Under the pieces are notes generated by a model, which saw only the letters and a list, made by a program, of their open reading frames with translations, had not been told where the DNA came from and did no database searches. Shown here piece by piece: positions 33,110-41,402 of a stretch of DNA of 64,000 bases; within the stretch, counting starts at the first letter, position 1; each line of letters starts with the position of its first letter. The DNA comes from Methanothrix harundinacea 6Ac. GTDB lineage: Archaea; Halobacteriota; Methanosarcinia; Methanotrichales; Methanotrichaceae. The stretch is taken from NCBI RefSeq assembly GCF_000235565.1, contig NC_017527.1, positions 1,860,001-1,924,000 on the forward strand, in the 5' to 3' direction. Made by a program: the position numbers and the translations under genes.

Positions 33110-34763
33110 GCTGAAGCTGGCTAAGGGTAAGAACAGCTTGATCTTTGGCATCACAGAAGATCGAGACGGGTTAAGTCAGCTTCTAAAATCGAATAATTTT
33201 GACGTACGTTTGATTGACCTCAGAGACAACGGCAACCTGCTCCAAATGCTGGTTGATTGGAAAGACACACCCGGTAACGCGGTTTATCTGATTTATGGGC
33301 TCTCAAGTCAATTTCCCGCAGTGCTAGGATACTTGAATTTACATCGAGACCTTTTGTATCAAATCAAGAGACCCGTTTTAATGGCTGTAAGCGAATACGA
33401 GATAAGAGAGATACAGAAACATGCTCCTGACTTATATCGATACAGAAGTAGGACGTATAACCTCAAATCGAAAGGAAAGATTGAGACGAAACCGATTTTC
33501 TCAGAGTCAAAGCCTGTTTATTATAAATTACCAATCTTTGAAGAGAAGATCGATGCGGATGCCATAAGAGATAGGATAAAGCTAGATGAATATATGCTAG
33601 GAACTATAACAGATGACTATAATAAATCTGAAATATTTATGGACATTGCTGTTTCTTATTATAAGTTGGACGATTTAGATAAGGGTGATGACTACTCAAG
33701 AAAATCAATGCATATAAAAGAGCTATTAAATGATGAAAAGGGTATTATATTAAATTATGATAGACTAATTCAGGTTTTTCTGTTTAAAACGCAATACCGA
33801 AAGGTTATCCAGCTATCCAGCAAACTATTGAAGTTAAATCCAACTACAGCTTCGACTTATGAAAATCTCGCCGAAGCTTATCGTATGTTGGGACAAATAG
33901 ATAAATCTTTAGAATGCTTAGACAAGGCGATAGAACTTGATCCACAAGCCGCAAGATCGTGGTTCAATATGGGCTTAGCACTCGACGACCTAGGCCGGAA
34001 GGATGAGGCTCTTAAAGCCTTCGAAAAGGCAATCGAAACTGATCCAGAAGATGCTGCAGCATGGGCAAACAATGGATATGCACTCTACTACCTGGGCCGG
34101 ATTGAAGAGTCGCTTAAGGCCAGCGAAAAGGCAATAGAATTTGATCCTCAAGCTGCTGAAGCATGGACAAACAAGTCCTCGGCTCTAGCCCAAATGGGAC
34201 GGATAAAAGAGTCACTTGAAGCCAGCGAAAAAGCGGTTAATCTTAATCCAAAATTAGCCATGGCATGGAACAACAAGGGCTCAGTTCTCTATGATCTTGA
34301 CCGGGCTGAAGAGGCGATCGAGGCTTTAGACAGGGCAATCGAACTCGATCCAAAATTAGCCATGGCATGGTCCAACAAGGGCGTAGCTCTCGGTAGTCTT
34401 GGCCGGATGGAAGACGCTCTTGATGCCTACGAAAAAGCGATTGAACATGATCCAAAAGACGCAATCACATATATAGCTCTCGTCCGCCTCTACCGCAAGC
34501 TCGGCCGAGAAGCCGATAGCATCGAAGCCTGCAAAGCCGCCCGCGATCTCATCGAGACGGAGAGCGAATACAACCGCGCCTGCTTCGAGGCGGTCTGCGG
34601 CAGCCCCGATGCCGCCCTTGCGCTGCTCAGGACCGCCCTGGAGAATAAGGAGGAAACTGCGGATTGGGCGCGCCGGGACCCCGACTTCGAGTTCATCCGG
34701 GACGACCCCCGCTTCGCCGCCCTGCTCGACGAGTTCTCGCCCGACGGGGAGATGGGGGCGTAG
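33072..34763 (+). CDS. TPR protein with N-terminal STAND-associated-like domain, partner of the ATPase
   Basis: The 563-residue protein has three parts. Residues 1-130 hold a Rossmann-like domain with VYLIYGLSSQF, NLHRDLLYQIKRPVLMAV and HAPDLYRYRSRTYNL. This recalls the LNLRRD...APDFWxWRS region of bacterial STAND/TPR regulators. Residues 130-250 are helical. From about residue 257 come six to seven TPR units (AWNNKGSVLYDLDRAEEAIEALDRAIELDP type). The last roughly 90 residues (ACFEAVCGSPDAALALL...) have GC-rich codons unlike the rest. The start overlaps the ATPase gene. Likely a protein-interaction sensor; no enzyme motif is visible. Confidence 0.75.
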   Translation: MTSTLPSRELLNELKLAKGKNSLIFGITEDRDGLSQLLKSNNFDVRLIDLRDNGNLLQMLVDWKDTPGNAVYLIYGLSSQFPAVLGYLNLHRDLLYQIKRPVLMAVSEYEIREIQKHAPDLYRYRSRTYNLKSKGKIETKPIFSESKPVYYKLPIFEEKIDADAIRDRIKLDEYMLGTITDDYNKSEIFMDIAVSYYKLDDLDKGDDYSRKSMHIKELLNDEKGIILNYDRLIQVFLFKTQYRKVIQLSSKLLKLNPTTASTYENLAEAYRMLGQIDKSLECLDKAIELDPQAARSWFNMGLALDDLGRKDEALKAFEKAIETDPEDAAAWANNGYALYYLGRIEESLKASEKAIEFDPQAAEAWTNKSSALAQMGRIKESLEASEKAVNLNPKLAMAWNNKGSVLYDLDRAEEAIEALDRAIELDPKLAMAWSNKGVALGSLGRMEDALDAYEKAIEHDPKDAITYIALVRLYRKLGREADSIEACKAARDLIETESEYNRACFEAVCGSPDAALALLRTALENKEETADWARRDPDFEFIRDDPRFAALLDEFSPDGEMGA

Positions 34764-34828
34764 TGGGGGCCGCGCCGCCCGCCCGGCGCCGCCGGGGCGA
34801 AGCTGCGCGATCTCTTTTACTCAGACCC

Positions 34829-35605
34829 TCATTCTATGATCTTCTTGAAGCTGACCGACGCCACCGCGAATATCAAGACATCGAAGACGAGGATGGCGGC
34901 GACGTCGACGGCGAGGTTTGAGAGATCGCCGCTGATCAAAAGGCCCCGGACGGCGTCGACGGCGTAGGTGAGGGGGTTGACCAGGGCGACGTACTGGAGG
35001 GCGGGCGGCATCAGCTCGATGGGGTAGAGGGCGTTGCTGGCGAAGAAGAGGGGCATGATCAGGGCCTGGCCGAGGCCCATGAACCGCTCCCGGGTCTTCA
35101 TCAGGGAGGCGACGAAGATCGAGATCGCCGCAAACCCCCCCGAGACGAGGAAGAGGACGATGAAGGCGGCGACGATGTAGACGGGATTGGGGACGAACTT
35201 CACCCCCAGAAGGATCGCCACCGGGAAGATGATGAGGGCCTGGACGACGGCCCGGACGCCGGAGGCGATCGATCTGCCTATGACGGTCGCCGACCTGGAG
35301 GCCGGGGCGACGAGGAGGCGCTTGAGGATTCCCGTCTCCCTCTCCCAGACGATGGTGAGGCCGTAGAAGACCGAGACGAAGATCGTCGACTGGAGGAGGA
35401 CGCCGGGGGTGATGTAGTCGATGTAGGGGATGCCGCCGGTGGGAATCCCCCTCACCTCGCTCATCACCGACCCGAAGACCGCAAGCCAGAGGATCGGCTG
35501 GATCGCTCTCGTGTAGATCTCGGTCCGATCGTGCCGCAGCCTCCGCATCTCCAGCTCGATCATGGCGAACATCTCCCGGAGGGAGTCCTCGGCGGTGGAG
35601 GTCAT
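34829..35605 (-). CDS. ABC-2 type transporter permease
   Basis: The 258-residue membrane protein has six predicted transmembrane segments and the ABC-2 signature region NPLTYAVDAVRGLLISG near the C-terminus. The N-terminal cytoplasmic helix contains RRLRHDRTEIYTRAIQPILWL. With the ATPase encoded 45 nt upstream it forms a DrrAB/NodIJ-like exporter for a lipophilic or polymeric substrate. The substrate cannot be told. The gene pair is on the minus strand, convergent with the low-GC TPR gene. Confidence 0.92.
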   Translation of the reverse strand: MTSTAEDSLREMFAMIELEMRRLRHDRTEIYTRAIQPILWLAVFGSVMSEVRGIPTGGIPYIDYITPGVLLQSTIFVSVFYGLTIVWERETGILKRLLVAPASRSATVIGRSIASGVRAVVQALIIFPVAILLGVKFVPNPVYIVAAFIVLFLVSGGFAAISIFVASLMKTRERFMGLGQALIMPLFFASNALYPIELMPPALQYVALVNPLTYAVDAVRGLLISGDLSNLAVDVAAILVFDVLIFAVASVSFKKIIE

Positions 35606-35650
35606 CGACGGAACACCTCGGCGGGCGCGAATGCGGCTACGAATCCGGCT

Positions 35651-36640
35651 CTATCGCCCATCTCCACCCCTCCCGGAGCTGAGGGGGCCGGCGTACCTCA
35701 GGAAGACGTCGTCGAGGGTCGGCCTCGCCGTCGATATCCTCTCGAAAGTGACCCCCTCCGACCTCAGAGCCTCGATGACCAGGGGAAGCGCCCTCTCCCC
35801 GTCCTCGACGAAGACGTCCAGCCGCGAGCCGCAGAGGGCAGCGTCCCGGACGAGATCCAGATCCCTGATCCTCCCGAGGGCCCGTTCATCGAAGCCGTTG
35901 TGGTTCTGGTTCTGGTGGTGGTTTGAGCTGAATCGGAGCTGTAGGATCTCGCCGTGGAGGGAGCGCTTCAGCTCCCCCGGAGTCCCGGACTTCACGATCC
36001 TCCCGCGGCTGATGATCGCGATCTCGTCGGAGTAATGGTCCGCCTCGTCCATGTAGTGGGTATTGAAGAAGACTGTCGTCCCGCACTCCCGCTTGAAGGC
36101 GGTGAGGCTCTCCCAGACCGCCTTCCTCGCCGAGGGGTCCAGGCCGATCGTCGGCTCGTCGAGGAAGAGGATCCTCGGCTTGACCAGGAGGGCGGCGGCG
36201 ATCTCGAGCCTTCTCGTCATCCCCCCGGAGTAGGTCTTGACCATCCGTTCTGCCACCTCCTCCAGCCCCATCGCGCAGATGGCGTCCTCGATGCTCTTCT
36301 TCCTCCGGTCCTTGGGGACGCCGTAGATCTTGGAGTAGACGAGGAGGTTCTCGCGGCCGGTGATGTCGAGCCAGACGGAGGTCTCCTGGGGGACGTAGCC
36401 GATCATCCTCCGAACCTCCGCGCCGCGGCGGACGACGTCGAGGCCGAAGGCCCGCGCCTCGCCGGAGGTCGGCCGAAACTGGGTCGTCAGAATCCTCATC
36501 AGGGTCGTCTTCCCCGAGCCGTTGGGGCCGAGGAAGGCGAAGACCTCCGCCTGATCGACCGAAAGGTCGACCCCGTCCAGGGCCTTCGTCCCGCCGTTGT
36601 AGGTCTTGGTCAGCCCTGAGGTCTCGATCGCCAGGGTCAT
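35651..36640 (-). CDS. ABC transporter ATP-binding protein (DrrA-like)
   Basis: About 329 residues with Walker A GPNGSGKTT, Q-loop VPQETSVW, signature YSGGMTRRLE, Walker B LFLDEPTIGLD and switch His in NTHYMDEA, followed by a C-terminal DrrA-type extension. That tail contains an odd Asn/His/Gln-rich patch, SSNHHQNQNHNG, near residue 240. It energises the downstream permease. The ATG at 36638-36640 is preferred; a GTG at 36667 would add nine residues. The 5' side is a 490-bp spacer that also carries the tandem-hairpin element. Confidence 0.94.
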   Translation of the reverse strand: MTLAIETSGLTKTYNGGTKALDGVDLSVDQAEVFAFLGPNGSGKTTLMRILTTQFRPTSGEARAFGLDVVRRGAEVRRMIGYVPQETSVWLDITGRENLLVYSKIYGVPKDRRKKSIEDAICAMGLEEVAERMVKTYSGGMTRRLEIAAALLVKPRILFLDEPTIGLDPSARKAVWESLTAFKRECGTTVFFNTHYMDEADHYSDEIAIISRGRIVKSGTPGELKRSLHGEILQLRFSSNHHQNQNHNGFDERALGRIRDLDLVRDAALCGSRLDVFVEDGERALPLVIEALRSEGVTFERISTARPTLDDVFLRYAGPLSSGRGGDGR

Positions 36641-36800
36641 CCCCGGCCGCTCCGGGAAGGATAACACGCCGCTTCGTTTAATTCCGTCATTGTATTACGG
36701 TTGATCCGATTTCGTATAAGAAATCAGCGACCTGAAGGGGTGAGGTTGCAGATGACGGTCCATTTTGGAGGAGTCTTGCCCCGTCTTTGTATGATTTTAA

Positions 36801-36815
36801 CCGAAATACTTATTA
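36801..36815 (+). promoter_or_regulatory. BRE/TATA promoter just upstream of the tandem-hairpin element
   Basis: ccgaaat (BRE) followed by acttatta (TATA-like) predicts a + strand start near 36838, almost exactly at the first stem of the hairpin pair. Confidence 0.5.
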
Positions 36816-36836
36816 CTAATTAAGATGTTCATGCCG

Positions 36837-36960
36837 ATGGGGTGCACTGACTCCGACAGGACGTGACCTCCTCAGACACGGCATCCCTCCATAGGCCAAT
36901 GCCCTCCATCCAGTTGGGGCGCTGTCTCCGAGGGCAGAGCCTCCTCGTAACCAGCGCCCC
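36837..36960 (+). ncRNA. candidate structured RNA: two tandem hairpins sharing a loop motif
   Basis: Hairpin A: GGGGTGC (36839-36845) pairs with GCATCCC (36881-36887), with an inner CTGA/TCAG stem. Hairpin B: GGGGCGCTG (36916-36924) pairs perfectly with CAGCGCCCC (36952-36960), with inner GAGG/CCTC. Both interiors share CTCCGA followed by CCTCCTC. A G-U pair in stem A on the + strand becomes an A-C mismatch on the other strand, favouring + transcription. An archaeal promoter lies at the right distance upstream. It may be a free small RNA or part of the fmdE-like leader. No known family was recognised. Confidence 0.5.
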
Positions 36961-37044
36961 TCTTCTGCCATTATTCAGTTGAAAAAGATCGCCGATGGCG
37001 TCATCTGATCTAAAACTGATATCTATTTAGTATGAATTTCAACC

Positions 37045-37060
37045 AAAATTGTTATAAATA
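37045..37060 (+). promoter_or_regulatory. TATA region of the FmdE-like gene
   Basis: ccaaaattgttataaa contains BRE-like ccaaaat and TATA gttataaa, predicting transcription from about 37083. The same AT-rich block reads as a TATA box (ttatttataa) on the minus strand, so it may be bidirectional. Confidence 0.5.
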
Positions 37061-37133
37061 ATTTCGTACTACTCTTCGCGTCTTGCGTATTACAGATTCG
37101 AAGATGAAAATGCAAGACAGACGAGTTGATAAT

Positions 37134-38171
37134 ATGAAGATGGATCGAATTATAGCGACGACCCTCCTCCTTCTGGCCCTGGTCCCGGGGATGGCCATGG
37201 CCGAAGGGGTGGATATGTACCAGCTCGGCGCAGACGCCGCAGAGTACGCCATGGCGGAGCTGGGGTTTGTGAAGGGGGACTCCAACGTCCTCACCCTCAC
37301 CAACGCCGGATACCCGGTGATCGACGGCCAGACGACCGATCTCTGCCTCGACGCTGTGATGGAGACGACCGGCTCTAGTCCGGGAAAGGAGAACCTGATC
37401 AACATCCTCTCCCCCCCCTGGAAGCCCCTCTGGTTCGGCTTCTATAACAGCAATACGGGGGAGGCGGTCTACATGAAGGTGAACGCCGACGGATCCGGCT
37501 TCGAGATCCAGGATAAGGAGAAGATCGACGCCGAGACGGTCCTCGCCAACGTCTCCGCCTGGGAGCCGGGCAACTTCAGCCACATGATGCCCATCGCCAA
37601 CGTCTGGGCCCACGAGAATACGCCTTACGTCTTCATGAAGGCGGTTGAGCTCCACGACCACATCTGCCCCGGGGTCTCCAGCGGCTTCTTGCTCGCGAAG
37701 TACATGGAGGAGACCCTTCCCATCGAGGACCCCGCCAACCAGAGCTACAAGGTCATAGCCTGCCCCAACTGGTGCAAGGACGACTACTTCCAGGTGGCCT
37801 GGGACTGCACCCCCGGAAAGAGCGGCCTCTTCGTCAAGTACCTCACCGCCGACGAGACGGCTGCCCTGACGGAGAAGTACGGGACCAGGGTCGCCGGCAT
37901 CTTCATCCGATGGGATGCGGCCTCCAAATCCGGTGACGGCCTCGTCCTCGGCTTCGACTTCGACAAGGCCGGGAACATGAGCAACATCGAGACCTGGCCG
38001 AGCTGGGCCTACCGGCTGAAGGAGGACATCGTCCTGATGGACGCCGCCGACTCCCCCGAGGATTTCGTCTCGACGATCAAGGAGTTCAGCCTCGCAAACA
38101 ACGACGAGCTCCTCGCCCTCCAGGGCGCCGGGGTCCATCCCCTGAAGGTCCTCGGGGTCATATCCGGCTGA
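37134..38171 (+). CDS. secreted FmdE-family protein
   Basis: The 345-residue exported protein has the signal peptide MDRIIATTLLLLALVPGMAMA and a FmdE-like domain. VELHDHICPGVSSGFLLAKYM near residue 180 is the FmdE metal/heme-associated motif. The downstream NWCKDDYFQVAWDCTPGKSG follows the family pattern with two further Cys residues. FmdE domains were named from a tungsten/molybdenum formylmethanofuran dehydrogenase operon but are not catalytic subunits; secreted versions may handle metals. ATG 37134 gives the best signal peptide; ATG 37104 is possible. A terminator-like hairpin follows. Confidence 0.85.
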   Translation: MKMDRIIATTLLLLALVPGMAMAEGVDMYQLGADAAEYAMAELGFVKGDSNVLTLTNAGYPVIDGQTTDLCLDAVMETTGSSPGKENLINILSPPWKPLWFGFYNSNTGEAVYMKVNADGSGFEIQDKEKIDAETVLANVSAWEPGNFSHMMPIANVWAHENTPYVFMKAVELHDHICPGVSSGFLLAKYMEETLPIEDPANQSYKVIACPNWCKDDYFQVAWDCTPGKSGLFVKYLTADETAALTEKYGTRVAGIFIRWDAASKSGDGLVLGFDFDKAGNMSNIETWPSWAYRLKEDIVLMDAADSPEDFVSTIKEFSLANNDELLALQGAGVHPLKVLGVISG

Positions 38172-38186
38172 TCTGTTGATATAGAT

Positions 38187-38216
38187 GGGGTGGCCGGATC
38201 ACCCCGACCCTTTTTT
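38187..38216 (+). terminator. hairpin and T-run after the FmdE-like gene
   Basis: GGGGTG (38187-38192) pairs with CACCCC (38200-38205) over a 7-nt loop, and six T follow at 38211-38216. Confidence 0.7.
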
Positions 38217-38266
38217 CCTGCGAATTACCGAGGAGATCATTGGTCCGTTTTCTGGCTCATGGGACC

Positions 38267-39079
38267 TCAACGCCCTTTCATCGCCACCAGGGCGCTGGCG
38301 AGGGCTATCGGCCCGACGAAGCTTTTCCTCGCCCGGCTGGAGTCGACGAAGACCGGGTCCATGATGACGGGGGCGCCGAAGCCTTTCGCCCCGGAGACTA
38401 GCATCAGGGTCCGGAATACGAGGTTTCCGGAGATCCCGTCGGGGGCGACGATCAGGTCGTCGCCGCGGCAGGTCTCGATGAGGATGCCCCGGTGGACCGC
38501 CCGGACCCCGGCGTCCCGGGCGAGCCTCGCCACCAATTCCCCCTCGGCGAGGGTCCTGTCGACCCGGTCGCTCCGCCCCAGGTCCTCCAGCCTTCCTCCG
38601 GAGAGGATCGAGACCCTGGGCTCGGTCTCGAGGTCCACGGCCCTGATGTACCCGGCGCCGAGGACGGCGAGGCTGAGCCGGTCGGAGATGGAGTCCCCCT
38701 CGTCGATCCCCACCGGGGCGAGGAAGAAGGACCAGTCGGGGAGGGCGAGGAGCGAGAGGCGTCTCACCCTCACCTCGAAGGTTCTTCCGATCTTCCTCAC
38801 GACCTTGGTGGCGGATAAGTTCCCCCTCACCGCCCCGTCGACCTCCCCCTCCTCCAGGAGCCTGACCAGCTCCGAGGCCGGATCGTCGGTCCGGACCAGC
38901 TCGGAATGGCCGAGGTCGCAGTCGGGGCCGGGGTCTCCCACCAGGACGATCTCGGCGTAATCTCTCGCCTCCTCGATCCCTGCGATGAGCTCGGGTCCAC
39001 CGCCGGAGACCCCTATGGCTATCCTCGCGCGACGGCCCCGGGCGGCCCGCTCCAGCCGGTCGACGAACCCCCCGTCCAC
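38267..39079 (-). CDS. mtxX: methanogenesis marker protein 4 (MtxX, phosphotransacetylase-like)
   Basis: The 270-residue protein has the phosphate acetyl/butyryltransferase-like Rossmann features seen in MtxX: IAIGVSGGGPELIAGIEEA, GEVDGAVRGNLSATKVV, GILIETCRGDDLIVAPDGISGN and a C-terminal GPIALASALVAMKG. The marker 4 family is confined to methanogens and is thought to act on a methyltransferase-related substrate. The GTG at 39077-39079, with AGGTGAT just upstream, was chosen. The gene begins 4 nt after marker 2 stops, so the two are co-transcribed. Confidence 0.85.
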   Translation of the reverse strand: MDGGFVDRLERAARGRRARIAIGVSGGGPELIAGIEEARDYAEIVLVGDPGPDCDLGHSELVRTDDPASELVRLLEEGEVDGAVRGNLSATKVVRKIGRTFEVRVRRLSLLALPDWSFFLAPVGIDEGDSISDRLSLAVLGAGYIRAVDLETEPRVSILSGGRLEDLGRSDRVDRTLAEGELVARLARDAGVRAVHRGILIETCRGDDLIVAPDGISGNLVFRTLMLVSGAKGFGAPVIMDPVFVDSSRARKSFVGPIALASALVAMKGR

Positions 39080-39083
39080 AAGA

Positions 39084-40046
39084 TCACCTGATCCCCGTGA
39101 TCGTCTCGGCCTCAAAATTGAAGAGGACGGCCTTCTCCGAACCGGACTCTATGAGGAGGCGCCGCTCCTCCGTCACCCTCCCGATGACGGCAGAGGTGAG
39201 CCCCCGGCCCCGGAAGATCCCGGCGACCTCTTCGGCCTTCGCGGCCGGGGCGGTCACGACGAACCCCATGCCGGGGTACATCTTCTGCCAGACGACCATC
39301 TCCATCCCCTCGGGCTTGGGGATTTTTTCGAGGTCGACGACCGCCCCCGCCCGGCTCGACTCCAGGAGCATCCCCAGGGTTCCCAGCATCCCCGGGTTGC
39401 TGATGTCTTTTCCCGCCGTCACCAGCCCCCGCTCCGCCAGCTCCCGCATCGACCCGAGCTGCCGGAGGAGGATCTCCCCCGACTTGAAGCTGGTGCTGTC
39501 CCAGTTGATGGCGAAGCTCGGGTGGACCCTCCCGTCGAGGTCGATCCCCACGACGACGGAGTCGCCTGGTTTCGCCGAAGAGCTGAGGATCACCGCCCCC
39601 TTCTTCGCCTTCCCGAGGATCGCCACGTCCAGGGCGCTGTAGGGGGTGTCCGGATGGAGGTGACCCCCCACGATCGGGACCTTGAACTTCTCTATCCCCT
39701 TCCTCATCCCGGAGAGGACCGCCTCGGCGAGGTCGGAGGATCCGGCGGAGAGGACGTCCACCATGGCGACGGGCCACCCCCCCATCGCCGCGATGTCATG
39801 GACGTTGACGAGGACGGCGCAGTAGCCGGCCCACTCGGCGTCGGCCTCCAGGAGCCTCGACCAGATCCCGTCGGCGGCTAGGAGCATCACCTCCTCGCCG
39901 TCGTCGATGACCGCCGCGTCCTCCCCGAAGGAGGCTATGATCAGGTCCGACTCCACAGGAAAGTGGCCGACGAGATCGCCGATGGCCTTCTTCCGGGTTA
40001 TCCCCACAAACCCGCGAAGCTCGGCCGCGAGAGACTCTATATTCAT
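39084..40046 (-). CDS. methanogenesis marker protein 2 (AIR-synthase-related ATP-binding protein)
   Basis: The 320-residue protein belongs to the PurM/ThiL/SelD fold. SFGEDAAVID and LLAADGIWSRLL carry ATP/metal-binding acids; VNVHDIAAMGGWPVAMVDVL is the conserved AIRS motif; VGGHLHPDTP and GKDISNPGMLGTL follow. Marker 2 occurs only in methanogens and relatives; its substrate is unknown to me, though an ATP-dependent phosphorylation or activation is expected from the fold. It sits directly upstream of mtxX on the minus strand. Confidence 0.9.
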   Translation of the reverse strand: MNIESLAAELRGFVGITRKKAIGDLVGHFPVESDLIIASFGEDAAVIDDGEEVMLLAADGIWSRLLEADAEWAGYCAVLVNVHDIAAMGGWPVAMVDVLSAGSSDLAEAVLSGMRKGIEKFKVPIVGGHLHPDTPYSALDVAILGKAKKGAVILSSSAKPGDSVVVGIDLDGRVHPSFAINWDSTSFKSGEILLRQLGSMRELAERGLVTAGKDISNPGMLGTLGMLLESSRAGAVVDLEKIPKPEGMEMVVWQKMYPGMGFVVTAPAAKAEEVAGIFRGRGLTSAVIGRVTEERRLLIESGSEKAVLFNFEAETITGIR

Positions 40047-40137
40047 CAGGCTTCAGGGGACCGCAGAAGAAAAATAGGTGACGGTGGGCCGGGGATGATC
40101 AGCCGTGGAGGGGGCAGGGAGGGGCATCCACCCCATC

Positions 40138-41121
40138 TCAGGGGTCGCCTCCCCCGCCGTTCTTCCCGGCAGCCCACCCCATGCCGAAGACCTCCTCCAG
40201 GGAGTCGAGGGCCTTCTCCCTCACCTTCGGCGGACATTTCACGCACGCCTCCTGGAGGGGCTCGATCGCCCGCCTGTCGCCGATCTCCCCCAGGGACCAG
40301 GCGGCCCAGGCCCGGATCTCCTCGTCGTCCTCGCCGAAGAGGACCTCCACCAGCCGGTCGAGGGCTTCGGCGAGGCCGATCTCCCCGAGGGAGGTGACGG
40401 CGGAGAGCCTCACCCGGGGGTCGGGGTCTTCTAGGAGGGACGCCGCCATCCTGCAGGCATCTGCCCCGCCGATCTTCGCCACGGCCTTCGCCGCCTCCAT
40501 CCTGACGACGGGGCCGTCGTCTTTCAGGGCCGGGAGGAGGAGAGGAAGAGCGTCGGAGGCCCCCATCTCCCCCAGGGACCAGGCGACCCTCCTCCGGAGC
40601 TCGGGGTCGGCGTCCCCGGAGAGGGGGGCGAAGAGCTCCATCGACCCGGCGGACCGGAGCCTTCCGACCCCCACCACCGCCATCCTCCTCGCCTCCAGGT
40701 CCCCCTCCCGGAGTAGATCCTCGAAGGCCTCGACGGCGCCGAAGGCCCCGAGGGCGAGGGAGGAGCGGAGCCTCACCTCTCGGGACGGGTCCGTCGCCAG
40801 AGACTGGGAAAGGGGGGGGACGGCCCGGGGGTCCCCGATCGCCTCCAGGGCCGAGGCCGCCCACTCCCTCACCGCCGGGTCCTCGTCCTCCAGGAGGGCC
40901 CGGGCGAGGGGCTCAAGGCCCCTCTCGTCGCCTATCTTTCCGAGGGCCCAGGCGGCCTTGAACCTCACCTGGGGATCGGGGTCGCCTCCAAGCGCCGCGA
41001 GGAGGGGCGCTATGGCCTCCCCCCCCGCCTCCACCAGCCTCCAGGCGGCGCTCTGCCTCTTGAAGTAATCCTCGTCTCCGAGGGATCTCACCAGCTCTGA
41101 AAGGGGCTCCATGGCCGCCAT
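40138..41121 (-). CDS. HEAT-repeat protein (PBS lyase-like repeats)
   Basis: The 327-residue protein consists almost wholly of about ten HEAT units of 30-31 residues: DPDPQVRFKAAWALGKIGDE, DPAVREWAASALEAIGD, DPELRRRVAWSLGEMG, DPRVRLSAVTSLGEIG. It ends with a Cys-containing CVKCPPKVREKALDSLEEVF. Such solenoids serve as protein scaffolds, or as lyases in bilin systems, which is irrelevant here. The ATG at 41121 follows AAAGGAG; the longer frame to 41382 crosses the kinase promoter. It precedes the marker 2 and mtxX genes on the same strand (91-bp gap), so a scaffold for those proteins is possible but unproven. Confidence 0.85.
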   Translation of the reverse strand: MAAMEPLSELVRSLGDEDYFKRQSAAWRLVEAGGEAIAPLLAALGGDPDPQVRFKAAWALGKIGDERGLEPLARALLEDEDPAVREWAASALEAIGDPRAVPPLSQSLATDPSREVRLRSSLALGAFGAVEAFEDLLREGDLEARRMAVVGVGRLRSAGSMELFAPLSGDADPELRRRVAWSLGEMGASDALPLLLPALKDDGPVVRMEAAKAVAKIGGADACRMAASLLEDPDPRVRLSAVTSLGEIGLAEALDRLVEVLFGEDDEEIRAWAAWSLGEIGDRRAIEPLQEACVKCPPKVREKALDSLEEVFGMGWAAGKNGGGGDP

Positions 41122-41402
41122 TTTCGGCTTTTTCTCCTTTAAGCTTTCCCGAGGAGAGGCGGTGGAGGCTTTAATGGATCGATAGATCGGGGTCGGGGCG
41201 GCGGGGAGATCCGATGCTAAATCGTTATATCCATCCTGGTATAACATGGTGAGAGATCTGAGCAAGATCCCGACCCGGCGCCGATGGAGGGGGGAGCCGC
41301 CTCCTGGGATCCCTCTCCCTCGGGGCTCCATTGAAGGGGGCCGGACCCCCCGCCTCTCATCGACGGGGTGTGGCCCGAACATTCTGCGGAGTTGGAGACG
41401 GC
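41122..41402. other. divergent spacer between HEAT gene and histidine kinase
   Basis: The region carries AT-rich ctaaatcgttatatccat at 41218-41235 as the main promoter-like stretch, readable for the kinase. No gene is seen. Confidence 0.35.

Noticed and set aside
36837-36960. Tandem hairpins as the leader of the minus-strand ABC ATPase gene
   Set aside because: A minus-strand TATA exists, but stem A has an A-C mismatch on that strand and the leader would be about 390 nt; the + strand fits better, though this is not excluded.
36837-36960. C/D or H/ACA guide RNA
   Set aside because: CTGA and GATG fragments are present but spacing does not fit C/D boxes, and no ACA follows either hairpin.
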